From CAZPCT01 sp964585325 (lineage in GTDB: Bacteria > Patescibacteriota > Minisyncoccia > JACQLN01 > CAZPCT01): a DNA stretch of 13,798 nucleotides. The stretch is taken from positions 1 to 13,798 of the forward strand of contig CAZPCT010000034.1 of assembly GCA_964585325.1 (NCBI GenBank), written 5' to 3'. The notes under the pieces were generated by a model. That model was not told the DNA's origin. It saw only the letters and a program-made list of their open reading frames with translations, and did not search any database. The position numbers were made by a program, and so were the translations under genes. The number at the start of each line of letters is the position of its first letter. The stretch's first letter is position 1. This document shows, piece by piece, positions 1 to 6,199 of this stretch.

Positions 1-6
1 GAAATA

Positions 7-774
7 TCACGAGAGGGCTTCTTCATGGGACCGCTTTTCTTTATATACACCTGTCCAAAGGTTCCAGCGCACCCACAAAAGCTCTATAAGAGTAGTAAAG
101 TAATTTGAAAACTTCACCAAACTCTTCGTATCGTTTTCCCACAGAATAGGGATGATGCCTATGCGATACCCCAGCCTGCGCGCAATGGCCAACACCTCAA
201 AATCAAACCCGAACCGGTCTATCCGGCTTCTGGCAAAGAGCTCATCGGCCGCCTCTGCACTAAAACCCTTAAACCCGTTCTGCGTATCCCATATACCCCA
301 TACCACGAAAATCTGTACAAGCAGGTTGCTCATGTTGCCCAACTGCCGTTTGAACCATACCTGCGGAACTGTCTGGCCTGCTCCCGCTGCATCTTTCTTA
401 TCCCGAGAACTGATGACAACGTCACATCCTTTGTCCATTTTTGCGCGCAGGTCCTCAAGATAATGGATATCTGTTGAGTTGTCCGCGTCTGTGAACACCC
501 GAACCTTCCCGGCGGCCGCAAGCATGCCCGTGCGCACCGCGTACCCCTTGCCTCTATTGGCTGGATAGTGAATGACGCGAAGTTTCCCGTCAAACGTGTC
601 TTCAAATGAGCGCGCGACAGTGGGTGTCCTGTCTGTGGGACCATCTAATACAACAAGAACTTCCCACGAATATGTTTGCGCGGAAAGGTGCTCATGAACA
701 CGCTTTAGCGTTTTTCCCAACCGCCCCTGGTCATTATAGGCAGGAACGATAACTGACACGTCAACAACTTTCAT
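7..774 (-). CDS. Family 2 glycosyltransferase, dolichyl-/polyprenyl-phosphate glucosyltransferase-like
   Basis: Probably transfers a sugar from a nucleotide donor to a polyprenyl phosphate at the inner face of the membrane, supplying lipid-linked sugar for surface glycans. The GT-A fold is clear: VSVIVPAYND near residues 6-15, a DGPTDRT nucleotide-binding motif near 43-49, NRGKGYAVRTG near 72-82, and the metal-binding DADNSTD near 95-101. DTQNGFKGF near 162-170 and the RFGFDFEVL segment near 186-194 match the ALG5/DPG-synthase type better than generic GT2 enzymes. The 255-residue length fits a soluble or peripheral catalytic domain; I see no multi-pass C-terminal membrane region. Eukaryotic ALG5 proteins have Cys where this one has Asn in the DTQ-x-GFK motif. 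It lies 24 nt after ruvX and has its own promoter-like element. The donor sugar and lipid acceptor cannot be read from the sequence. The stop is TGA, 6 nt from the window edge. Confidence 0.88.
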   Translation of the reverse strand: MKVVDVSVIVPAYNDQGRLGKTLKRVHEHLSAQTYSWEVLVVLDGPTDRTPTVARSFEDTFDGKLRVIHYPANRGKGYAVRTGMLAAAGKVRVFTDADNSTDIHYLEDLRAKMDKGCDVVISSRDKKDAAGAGQTVPQVWFKRQLGNMSNLLVQIFVVWGIWDTQNGFKGFSAEAADELFARSRIDRFGFDFEVLAIARRLGYRIGIIPILWENDTKSLVKFSNYFTTLIELLWVRWNLWTGVYKEKRSHEEALS

Positions 775-781
775 TATCCCT

Positions 782-790
782 ATTATACCA
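782..790 (-). promoter_or_regulatory. Candidate extended -10 promoter for the GT2 gene
   Basis: The minus strand reads TGG-TATAAT, a perfect -10 hexamer with the TGn extension. It ends 7 nt before the ATG of the glycosyltransferase gene, so the predicted transcription start falls almost on the start codon and the mRNA would be leaderless or nearly so. There is no good -35: the hexamer 17 nt upstream is GATCGG. The element sits in the only gap (24 nt) between ruvX and this gene. The same core, with two substitutions, occurs in the same place before adk. Confidence 0.5.
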
Positions 791-798
791 CGCGTGCC

Positions 799-1167
799 CT
801 ATACCCGATCCAGATGACTCTGCAAGATAAGCGCGGCGGCGGATGCGTCAATGTCCTTGGCGCCTGAGTCGCGGCTCTGTTTTGTGGTAAGCATTTCGTT
901 CACAAAATGGACAGGTAGGCCAAACTCTTTAAGCGACTCTCCAAAAGCCCGTGCCTCTGTAGCTTGCGCGTGCTCCTTACCGTCAAAGCTAATAGGGACG
1001 CCAACAACTATGGCCTCAATATCCTCGCTACGTAGCATGCTACGTAGCGAGCTACGTAGCACCTCATTGTTAAGTAGCGTGGTCAGCGGCATAGCAAGAC
1101 GCTGCTCACTGTTCCCTTTAGCAAGCCCCACCCGTTTTGAACCATAGTCAACGCCAAGATATGTCAT
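799..1167 (-). CDS. ruvX: Putative pre-16S rRNA nuclease / Holliday-junction resolvase-like protein YqgF (RuvX)
   Basis: YqgF-family RNase H-fold nuclease of 122 residues, the usual length. In E. coli this family is linked to maturation of the 16S rRNA 5' end; a Holliday-junction resolvase role was inferred from the fold. The three expected acidic residues are visible: Asp7 in GVDYGSKRVGLA, Glu91 in VNEMLTT, and Asp107 in DASAAALIL. VVGVPISFDGKEHAQA near 54-69 matches the conserved central strand and loop. The ATG overlaps the TGA of the GH1 gene by 4 nt, implying translational coupling. Unusually, residues 37-48 are a threefold tetrapeptide repeat (LRSS-LRSM-LRSE) encoded by three near-identical 12-bp units; it lies in the helix before the VVGVP strand and does not add clear extra length relative to E. 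coli YqgF. Only a weak purine-rich stretch precedes the start. Confidence 0.93.
   Translation of the reverse strand: MTYLGVDYGSKRVGLAKGNSEQRLAMPLTTLLNNEVLRSSLRSMLRSEDIEAIVVGVPISFDGKEHAQATEARAFGESLKEFGLPVHFVNEMLTTKQSRDSGAKDIDASAAALILQSHLDRV
1024..1060. repeat. Three 12-bp tandem units forming a 28-bp perfect palindrome inside ruvX
   Basis: GCTACGTAGC, itself a 10-bp palindrome, occurs three times at exactly 12-bp spacing (1027-1036, 1039-1048, 1051-1060). Positions 1024-1051 form a perfect 28-bp palindrome centred between 1037 and 1038. On the coding strand each unit reads CTA-CGT-AGC plus one variable codon (TCG, ATG, GAG), so the reading frame is preserved and the product is LRSx repeated three times. 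Identical synonymous codons in all three units point to recent duplication rather than protein-level convergence. Confidence 0.95.
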
Positions 1168-2435
1168 AGACCACTTTCTATTATCTTTTTATACTCCCAC
1201 GCGCTGGAGCGAATTTTGCGCTCCATTGTGATGTAGTCCACTTCCACAAGCCCAAACCGCGGCCAAAAACCTTTGTCCCACTCAAAGTTATCCAACAAAG
1301 ACCAATAAAAATATCCTCGAACATCAACACCGTCATCCATGGCTTTTTTGATCCAAGAAAGATGCTCTTTGATAAAACGTGGACGGTCATCATCATCGTT
1401 GTCTGCAATTCCGTTTTCTGTAATATAGATTGGTACATTATACTCTTTTAAGTATCTGAGAACGCGATAGATACCCTCAGGTGCAACGTCCCAACCCATA
1501 TCCGACACCCATTCGTTGGGATTCACTATATCTATGACACCATAACGCCCTCCCCAAAGAACAACCTTAACCACATCTCTATAGTAATAGTTAAAACCAA
1601 TAAAGTCTTGATAATTCTTTGACCATTTAAGTGAACGTCTATCACGCACATAGTCCAAAAGAGGTGTGGCAATCCTATCTAGGATGTTGTCTGGACGCGC
1701 CGGAACATGCCAATGAAGGTTATGACTACTTCCGACCATCACATCCTTCCCTAGTTTTTCGTGTAGCAGCTTGTAGGCCCCTTTATGTGCCTTAATGAGA
1801 TTCCTTAAAACTTGATTTGCAAGAATATAACTTTTTCTTTGTGGAGGAAAGACGCTTATAATATAGGAATGACCAACATACACAGTTGGTTCGTTAATTG
1901 GTATCCAAAACTTCACCTCAGGACCAAGAACTTCAATCATCTTCTTTGTATACTGAAGAAAATGAGCGACTGTTCTCTTATTTTCCCAACCCCCCATATC
2001 GCGAACCCACACCGGTAATGTCCAGTGGTAAAGTGTTACAAATGGCTCCAAATTTCTCTCTTTAAGTGAAGAAACAACCTGCTGGTAGTGCGTAATCGCC
2101 TCTTCACTGAATACTCCTTCCTCCGGCTCAATGCGCGACCATTCTATCGAGCATCGATGTGCATTATGTCCTAACTGTTGTGCTATATCAAAGTCAGCCT
2201 TGTATCTGCGGTAATGTTCAGCCGCTTTTCCAGATATATAATTACCCGCCTCAAACATTTCAGGAAATTTCTCTTTTTGCCAAGCTCCCCATTGCCAAAA
2301 TGTGCCTCCGTCTTTCGCTAATCGTTCTGCATTTTTCTTCTCCCACTCCGACCAGTCGTTGTGGTTGCCACCCTCCACCTGATGCGCAGACGTTGCAGAA
2401 CCCCACAAAAAATCTTTTGGAAATTTATTTGACAT
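1164..2435 (-). CDS. GH1 family beta-glycosidase (beta-glucosidase/beta-galactosidase type)
   Basis: Retaining beta-glycosidase with a TIM barrel, predicted to hydrolyse beta-linked glucosides or galactosides. I see no signal peptide, so it is probably cytoplasmic. With the chosen start (MSNKFPKDFLWGSATS, the standard GH1 opening) the protein has 423 residues, slightly short but normal. Visible signatures are QVEGG (19-23), YHWTLPVW (135-142), the acid/base Glu182 in INEP, the nucleophile Glu340 in ITENG, and DNFEWDKGFWPRFGL near 391-405, which lines the substrate pocket. A longer reading starting at 2474 adds 13 residues inside the upstream gene and before the conserved opening, so I rejected it. 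The start overlaps the upstream hydrolase by 11 nt and the TGA overlaps ruvX by 4 nt. Base composition is unlike the ribosomal block: 1561-1620 has 16 G+C of 60 and 1801-1860 has 18 of 60, suggesting lateral acquisition. Exact substrate is unknown. Confidence 0.93.
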   Translation of the reverse strand: MSNKFPKDFLWGSATSAHQVEGGNHNDWSEWEKKNAERLAKDGGTFWQWGAWQKEKFPEMFEAGNYISGKAAEHYRRYKADFDIAQQLGHNAHRCSIEWSRIEPEEGVFSEEAITHYQQVVSSLKERNLEPFVTLYHWTLPVWVRDMGGWENKRTVAHFLQYTKKMIEVLGPEVKFWIPINEPTVYVGHSYIISVFPPQRKSYILANQVLRNLIKAHKGAYKLLHEKLGKDVMVGSSHNLHWHVPARPDNILDRIATPLLDYVRDRRSLKWSKNYQDFIGFNYYYRDVVKVVLWGGRYGVIDIVNPNEWVSDMGWDVAPEGIYRVLRYLKEYNVPIYITENGIADNDDDDRPRFIKEHLSWIKKAMDDGVDVRGYFYWSLLDNFEWDKGFWPRFGLVEVDYITMERKIRSSAWEYKKIIESGL

Positions 2436-2976
2436 AGAGATATAGCATAAGGCCCGCAACAATAAGCGCAGCAACCTCCCATTTCAAAACTCGGCCCAGA
2501 TATTCTTTTTTAAGCCAGTCAATATGCGTCCTCCCTCCTAAGTACTCCCCTTGAAGCTTCCAGTCTTTTTTTACAAGCCAATCATTTCTGCCATATCGTC
2601 TAATATATAACTCATAGGGCTCCGCTCTCAGCGGCCAGAGCCATTTAATTCCCCACCCATCTTGGATGCTGTCATGAAGAAGGTGACCGAACGTACAAAG
2701 GACATACAGAAACGCCCATACACCGCCCGTAAGAAAGTAAAGAACAGCCGCTACAACAATATGAATAAGCGGATAGTGCGTAAACTCCCTGTGCCCCCAG
2801 ATGCCCCGCTCCCACCATCGCCCCCTTTTTTGTAAAAAAGCACCCCATAAAACATCACTATCCGGTAAAAGAGCAAAAATAATACCCCCTAGTGTCAGCG
2901 CCGTACTCAACTCTACACCAAAAACCCAACTGGTAAATACAGCCGCTAGAATGCCGGTACCAATATCAAATATCAT
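2425..2976 (-). CDS. Membrane-bound metal-dependent hydrolase, DUF457/YdjM-like family
   Basis: 183-residue integral membrane protein resembling the LexA-regulated YdjM / DUF457 (PF04307) group, annotated as predicted metal-dependent hydrolases of unknown substrate. Conserved acidic and histidine motifs are present in the right order: LLPDSDVLW (36-44), GHREFTHYPLIH (61-72) and FGHLLHDSIQDGWG (96-109), followed by a WLWPL segment. These could bind a metal at a membrane site. Hydrophobic segments lie near residues 5-40, 68-101 and at the extreme C-terminus (about 166-181, ending LMLYLYVK). The start overlaps the map stop by 4 nt (ATGA), and the 3' end overlaps the GH1 start by 11 nt, so it is probably co-translated with both. 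No biochemical function can be assigned; family membership rests on the motifs. Confidence 0.8.
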   Translation of the reverse strand: MIFDIGTGILAAVFTSWVFGVELSTALTLGGIIFALLPDSDVLWGAFLQKRGRWWERGIWGHREFTHYPLIHIVVAAVLYFLTGGVWAFLYVLCTFGHLLHDSIQDGWGIKWLWPLRAEPYELYIRRYGRNDWLVKKDWKLQGEYLGGRTHIDWLKKEYLGRVLKWEVAALIVAGLMLYLYVK

Positions 2977-3719
2977 TCTTTTGTAAGCACCTCCGCGCCG
3001 TCTTTGGTAATGACGATGGTGTGTTCAAAGTGCGCAGCAAGAGAGCCGTCTGCTGTTTTATACGTAAAGCTGTCCTCATCAAGCACCACGTCCTCCTCTC
3101 CAACCGTCACCATCGGCTCTATTGCAATCGTCATCCCCTCCCTCAGCTCTATCCCCTTTCCTGGTTTGCCAAAATTAGGCACCATCGGCTCTTCCTGAAG
3201 CTCCCGTCCAACCCCGTGGCCCACAAGCTCCCGCACCACCCCTAAGTCCTGGCTGGAAATAAACTCATATATCTCACAACCAAGGTCTCCTGTTGTCATT
3301 CCAGGTTTTGCAATAGCAATCCCCAGCTCAAGCGATGCCTTTGTGACAGAAAGCAGTTTCTGCGCGTCTTTTGATAATGCGCCCACCCCCACGGTAATAG
3401 CGGAGTCCGTATGAAAGCCCCCATAGAACACACCCACGTCCAAAGAGACGACGTCTCCATCCCTAAGCACGTGCTCTTTAGGAAGGCCATGCACCACCTC
3501 GTCGTTTACAGACACACACACACTGGAAGGATATCCGTGGTACCCCTTAAAAGAGGGCGACCCGCCAGCTTCTCCTATCATCTGCTCTGCAACCACATCT
3601 AATTCTTCAACACGGAGCCCCGGCTCAATCATCTCTGCAAGAGCACGTAAAACACGCGCGAGGATACTCCCTCCCGCGCGCATTGTCTCTATCTCTGTCT
3701 CTGTTTTTATGTGAATCAT
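2973..3719 (-). CDS. map: Type I methionine aminopeptidase
   Basis: Removes the initiator methionine from nascent proteins at the ribosome exit. The 248 residues form a single pita-bread catalytic domain without an N-terminal zinc-finger extension, i.e. the short bacterial type Ia form. All expected active-site residues are visible: His77 in HGLP, metal ligands Asp94 (SLDVG) and Asp105 (HTDSA), His168 (VGHGVGRELQEEP), Glu201 (AIEPM) and Glu232 (FEHTIVIT). The start ATG overlaps the adk TGA by 4 nt, the classic secY-adk-map order. No Shine-Dalgarno sequence is seen, so translation probably depends on coupling to adk. In many bacteria infA and rpmJ follow; here a membrane hydrolase gene follows instead. 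Confidence 0.97.
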   Translation of the reverse strand: MIHIKTETEIETMRAGGSILARVLRALAEMIEPGLRVEELDVVAEQMIGEAGGSPSFKGYHGYPSSVCVSVNDEVVHGLPKEHVLRDGDVVSLDVGVFYGGFHTDSAITVGVGALSKDAQKLLSVTKASLELGIAIAKPGMTTGDLGCEIYEFISSQDLGVVRELVGHGVGRELQEEPMVPNFGKPGKGIELREGMTIAIEPMVTVGEEDVVLDEDSFTYKTADGSLAAHFEHTIVITKDGAEVLTKE

Positions 3720-4285
3720 GAAAGGTTAAGGGAGCGGGAAACTCTCTCTGCCACCTCTTCCACCGTTCCCATGCCATCTACTCGCACAAGGTATCCTTTA
3801 TTCTCGTAGTTCTCAGCAACAGGTCCCACCTCGCGGCGGAACCACTCCAGCCGTTCATGTATTGCGTCTTCAGTATCATCACCACGCTTACGTTTTGCCA
3901 ACCGAGCAAGTGCCTCCTCGTCAGAAATATCTATAAGGAGCGCGGTTATCTCCGTCCTTCCTAGCCACCCCATTACCTTTTCAAGCTCTTCCGCCTCTTC
4001 CAAACGCCGTGGCGTACCGTCAAAAATAATGTGGTCGCCTGTGTGAAACCGTTCTACCAGCTCACGTAGCCACAAAAAGGAGGCAAGCCACGCGGGCTGC
4101 AGACCACCATCATCCAGTATCTTTTTGGCACGCTGAGCCACCACCGTCTGCTTCTCCACTAGTTGCCTGAAGAGTGTGCCGGTGTGCAGGACCAAGTGCG
4201 GCGCGAGCTTCTCCTGTAACAACTCTATCTGCGTTCCCTTTCCAGACCCAGCTTTACCCAACACAACAATTGTTTTTGGCTTCAT
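3716..4285 (-). CDS. adk: Adenylate kinase, short (LID-less) form
   Basis: Catalyses ATP + AMP <-> 2 ADP in the cytoplasm. The P-loop is GKAGSGKGT (10-18). The NMP-binding part includes HTGTLFRQL and GLQPAWL; IIFDGTPRRLEEAEEL is the counterpart of the usual LDGFPRT..QAE motif. After ARLAKRKRGDD the protein goes straight to EDAIHERLEWF, so the roughly 30-residue LID insertion, with its zinc cysteines in some families, is absent, giving 189 residues instead of about 215. Deviations from the usual motif (GKAG for GPPG, TPR for FPR, TGT for TGD) leave some room for a different nucleoside monophosphate specificity, but position between secY and map strongly favours adenylate kinase. I chose the ATG at 4285; a TTG at 4303 in frame would add six residues that are not conserved and would run through the promoter-like motif. 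Confidence 0.9.
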   Translation of the reverse strand: MKPKTIVVLGKAGSGKGTQIELLQEKLAPHLVLHTGTLFRQLVEKQTVVAQRAKKILDDGGLQPAWLASFLWLRELVERFHTGDHIIFDGTPRRLEEAEELEKVMGWLGRTEITALLIDISDEEALARLAKRKRGDDTEDAIHERLEWFRREVGPVAENYENKGYLVRVDGMGTVEEVAERVSRSLNLS

Positions 4286-4290
4286 ATCCC

Positions 4291-4300
4291 TAGAATACCA
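4291..4300 (-). promoter_or_regulatory. Candidate extended -10 element at the adk start
   Basis: The minus strand reads TGG-TATTCT-A, six nt before the adk ATG. TATTCT matches the -10 consensus at 4 of 6 positions and has the TGn extension. The stretch GTGGTAT-nn-TAGGGAT is shared with the perfect TATAAT element before the GT2 gene and sits in the same place relative to ATG. No -35 is recognisable (GCTTCT at the expected place). It follows the only long non-coding gap, so a new transcript beginning here is plausible. Low to moderate support. Confidence 0.35.
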
Positions 4301-4413
4301 CAAAAGGCTCCGCCAGAAGCTTTTTATCCTTACATCAAAACGAGGCCTTGTTTAAAACCCCAAGAAGCGTCGGGCTCTGCCCGCGGTTCTCTTTCTGGAG
4401 GAAAAGGGGTGTA

Positions 4414-4441
4414 GGCCGCGCACGAGCGAAGCGAGTCGGCC
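4414..4441. repeat. GC-rich repeat-like element in the secY-adk gap
   Basis: GGCCG (4414-4418) and CGGCC (4437-4441) are inverted arms flanking a core, CGAGCGAAGCGAG (4423-4435). Twelve bases of the core, GAGCGAAGCGAG, form a perfect mirror repeat, and it contains GCGAAGC, known as an unusually stable single-stranded DNA mini-hairpin. Together with the neighbouring 5-bp hairpin CGGGC-TCT-GCCCG (4371-4383), this makes the gap rich in structure. Only one copy is visible here, so whether it is a dispersed genomic repeat cannot be decided. Confidence 0.4.
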
Positions 4442-4445
4442 GTTG

Positions 4446-4476
4446 TTGAGGGGAGAAACGACGTGTCTCCCCTCAA
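4446..4476 (-). terminator. Strong hairpin just downstream of secY, possible terminator or mRNA 3' end
   Basis: An 11-bp perfect inverted repeat (arms 4446-4456 and 4466-4476, loop 9 nt; arm TTGAGGGGAGA) begins 5 nt after the secY stop codon. In the minus-strand transcript it would form a stable GC-rich stem. There is no U-tract after it, so it is not a textbook intrinsic terminator; it could equally protect or define the 3' end of the ribosomal operon mRNA. The remaining gap up to adk (196 nt in all) contains no credible gene. Confidence 0.4.
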
Positions 4477-4481
4477 AGCCC

Positions 4482-5750
4482 TTAAAACCCTTCGTACTCA
4501 CGCGCAGTGAGCTGCGCCTCAACCTGCCTCATTGTCTCAATGGCCACTGCCACCACAATGAGAAGTGCCGTGCCCCCAATAGTGAGCGTGGCAATGCCTA
4601 GTACACCCTGCACTATGAGCGGCAGCACCGCAATAAGCCCCAAGAACAACGCTCCCACAAACGTGATCCGATTGACCACATGAGACATAAACAAAGCCGT
4701 GGGGCGGCCTGGACGAATGCCTGGCACAAACCCGCCCTGCTTTTGAATATTTTCTGAGATGACACCTGGGTCAAACGTGACCGCCGTGTAGAAATAAGTA
4801 AACAAAAAGACGAGCACAAAATACAGAAAACCGTAGATCCACTGGTTATTAAACAGATCCGCCACCGTTGTGGCCACGCCCGCTACCGTTGCGTTATTCA
4901 CGTTGGCTAAAAACTGCGCGATCAGGCCCGGAAACAGAAGAACAGAAAGCGCAAAAATGATAGGCATAACGCCCGCCTGGTTTACACGGATAGGCACGTG
5001 GGATGAAAAGCCGCCAAAAACGCGCCGTCCGCGCACCTGCCGGGCAAACGATATGGGAATATTGCGCTGTGCCTCAACCACCATAACCACCCCCACAATC
5101 ACCAAGAGAGAGACGAGTATGAACGCGCCGTATGTAAGCGCCTGTGCCTGGTCAAATGAAACCACCGCCCGACCCACCGCGGGGGGCAGTGCGGCGATGA
5201 TACCTGCAAAGATAAGAAGGGAGATACCGTTGCCGATACCCTTTTCAGAAATAAGCTCACCCAGCCACATAAGGAAAACTGCTCCTGCCGTCACGGTGAC
5301 AATTGTTGCCACCATACCAAACGAGGTCAGTCCGCCAATAATTCCCTGGCTGCGCAACAACGTGAGCGTGCCAAAGGCCTGCAGGACCGCCATAGGTACC
5401 GTAAGATACCGGCCGTACTGATTGAACTTTTGCTTGCCATCCGTTCCCGACTCCAGCCACAACTCACGCAAGTTGGGGAATATCATGGTAAGAAGCTGCA
5501 TAATAATGACCGCCGTAATGTAGGGCCCCAAGCCAAGGAGCACCACGGAGAAGTTAGCAAGCGTGCCTCCGGTAAAGACGCTCACCAAACCAAGGAGCTG
5601 ATTTGAGGCAAAGAACGCCTCAAGCCGTGCCGGATCCACGCCCGGCATGGGGATGGCCGCTACCGCCCGGAATATGACAAGCATGCCCAGGACAAAAAAG
5701 ATCTTGGACCTTAGTTCTGGAATTTTGAATACCTGGGCAAATGTGTTCAT
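4482..5750 (-). CDS. secY: Preprotein translocase subunit SecY
   Basis: Central pore subunit of the Sec translocon in the cytoplasmic membrane; forms the channel with SecE and is driven by SecA. The 422 residues show about ten hydrophobic segments. Family landmarks are the N-terminal PELRSKIFFVLGMLVIFR, the plug-region GGTLANFSVVLLGLGPYI, SEKGIGNGISLLIFAGI, RVNQAGVMPIIFA and PGIRPGRPT in the cytosolic loop that contacts SecA/ribosome, and a C-terminal REYEGF. The start is 2 nt after rplO and lacks a clear Shine-Dalgarno, so coupling to L15 translation is likely. It is the last gene of the ribosomal block, followed by a hairpin and the only long gap. Confidence 0.98.
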   Translation of the reverse strand: MNTFAQVFKIPELRSKIFFVLGMLVIFRAVAAIPMPGVDPARLEAFFASNQLLGLVSVFTGGTLANFSVVLLGLGPYITAVIIMQLLTMIFPNLRELWLESGTDGKQKFNQYGRYLTVPMAVLQAFGTLTLLRSQGIIGGLTSFGMVATIVTVTAGAVFLMWLGELISEKGIGNGISLLIFAGIIAALPPAVGRAVVSFDQAQALTYGAFILVSLLVIVGVVMVVEAQRNIPISFARQVRGRRVFGGFSSHVPIRVNQAGVMPIIFALSVLLFPGLIAQFLANVNNATVAGVATTVADLFNNQWIYGFLYFVLVFLFTYFYTAVTFDPGVISENIQKQGGFVPGIRPGRPTALFMSHVVNRITFVGALFLGLIAVLPLIVQGVLGIATLTIGGTALLIVVAVAIETMRQVEAQLTAREYEGF

Positions 5751-5752
5751 TA

Positions 5753-6199
5753 TCAGTTGCGCTCAATATGGCGAACCTCACCACCAAGTTTAAGAATCTG
5801 CTGTGCCGCCCGTTGGGAGGCATCAACATTTTCCAATATAAGCTTCTTTGCAAGCGTTCCTCTGGCAAGCACCTTCACGCGCGGCCGGGGTGTCTTGCGT
5901 CCCAAGTCTACAATCCCTCGGTTATGCAACACACGTGGCGTCACCTTTTCTCCCGCATTAAACGCCGCGTCAATAGTGCCAAGATCCACGGTAACAACAG
6001 GACCACTGGTAGCGGAAAAACCCGTTCCCCGTTTCTTGGGAATCTTCTGGACCAGGTCACGCATCATGGGACGGATCTTCCGTCCTGCCCGGGACTTCTG
6101 TCCTTTAGTACCCCGTCCTGAAGTATGGCCGCGCTTTCCGCCACGGCCAACGCGCTTCTTTCCTCGGGTAGATTTTTGTAAAATGTCGTTAAGCTGCAT
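5753..6199 (-). CDS. rplO: Large ribosomal subunit protein uL15
   Basis: 50S protein binding 23S rRNA late in assembly. The 148-residue protein has the typical basic glycine-rich N-terminal tail (RVGRGGKRGHTSGRGTKGQ near 17-35, then KSRAG) that threads into rRNA, and a globular C-terminal half with LVQKIPKKRGTGF and a GEVRHIERN end. The opening MQLNDILQKS matches the usual MxLxDL start. It follows rpsE after 26 nt, the position where most bacteria carry rpmD (L30); no L30 reading frame fits in that space. Confidence 0.97.
   Translation of the reverse strand: MQLNDILQKSTRGKKRVGRGGKRGHTSGRGTKGQKSRAGRKIRPMMRDLVQKIPKKRGTGFSATSGPVVTVDLGTIDAAFNAGEKVTPRVLHNRGIVDLGRKTPRPRVKVLARGTLAKKLILENVDASQRAAQQILKLGGEVRHIERN

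Noticed and set aside
2436..2474. Longer N-terminus for the GH1 protein resembling a short signal peptide (MLRLLLRALCY)
   Set aside because: It lies inside the hydrolase gene and precedes the standard GH1 opening; it arises from the other frame of a membrane-segment coding region.
2973..2996. Similar 3' ends of map and rplD (both encode EVLTK followed closely by the next gene start)
   Set aside because: Five shared residues and a GAGGTGCTTAC stretch in unrelated proteins are best explained by chance.
4286..4303. TTG start for adk six codons upstream
   Set aside because: The extra residues are not conserved and the codons coincide with the extended -10-like motif; the ATG at 4285 is the better start.
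4870..5421. 183-residue open frame on the plus strand opposite secY
   Set aside because: It lies wholly inside the well-supported secY gene, shows no recognisable domain and has the Ser/Thr/Pro/Arg-rich composition of an antisense shadow.
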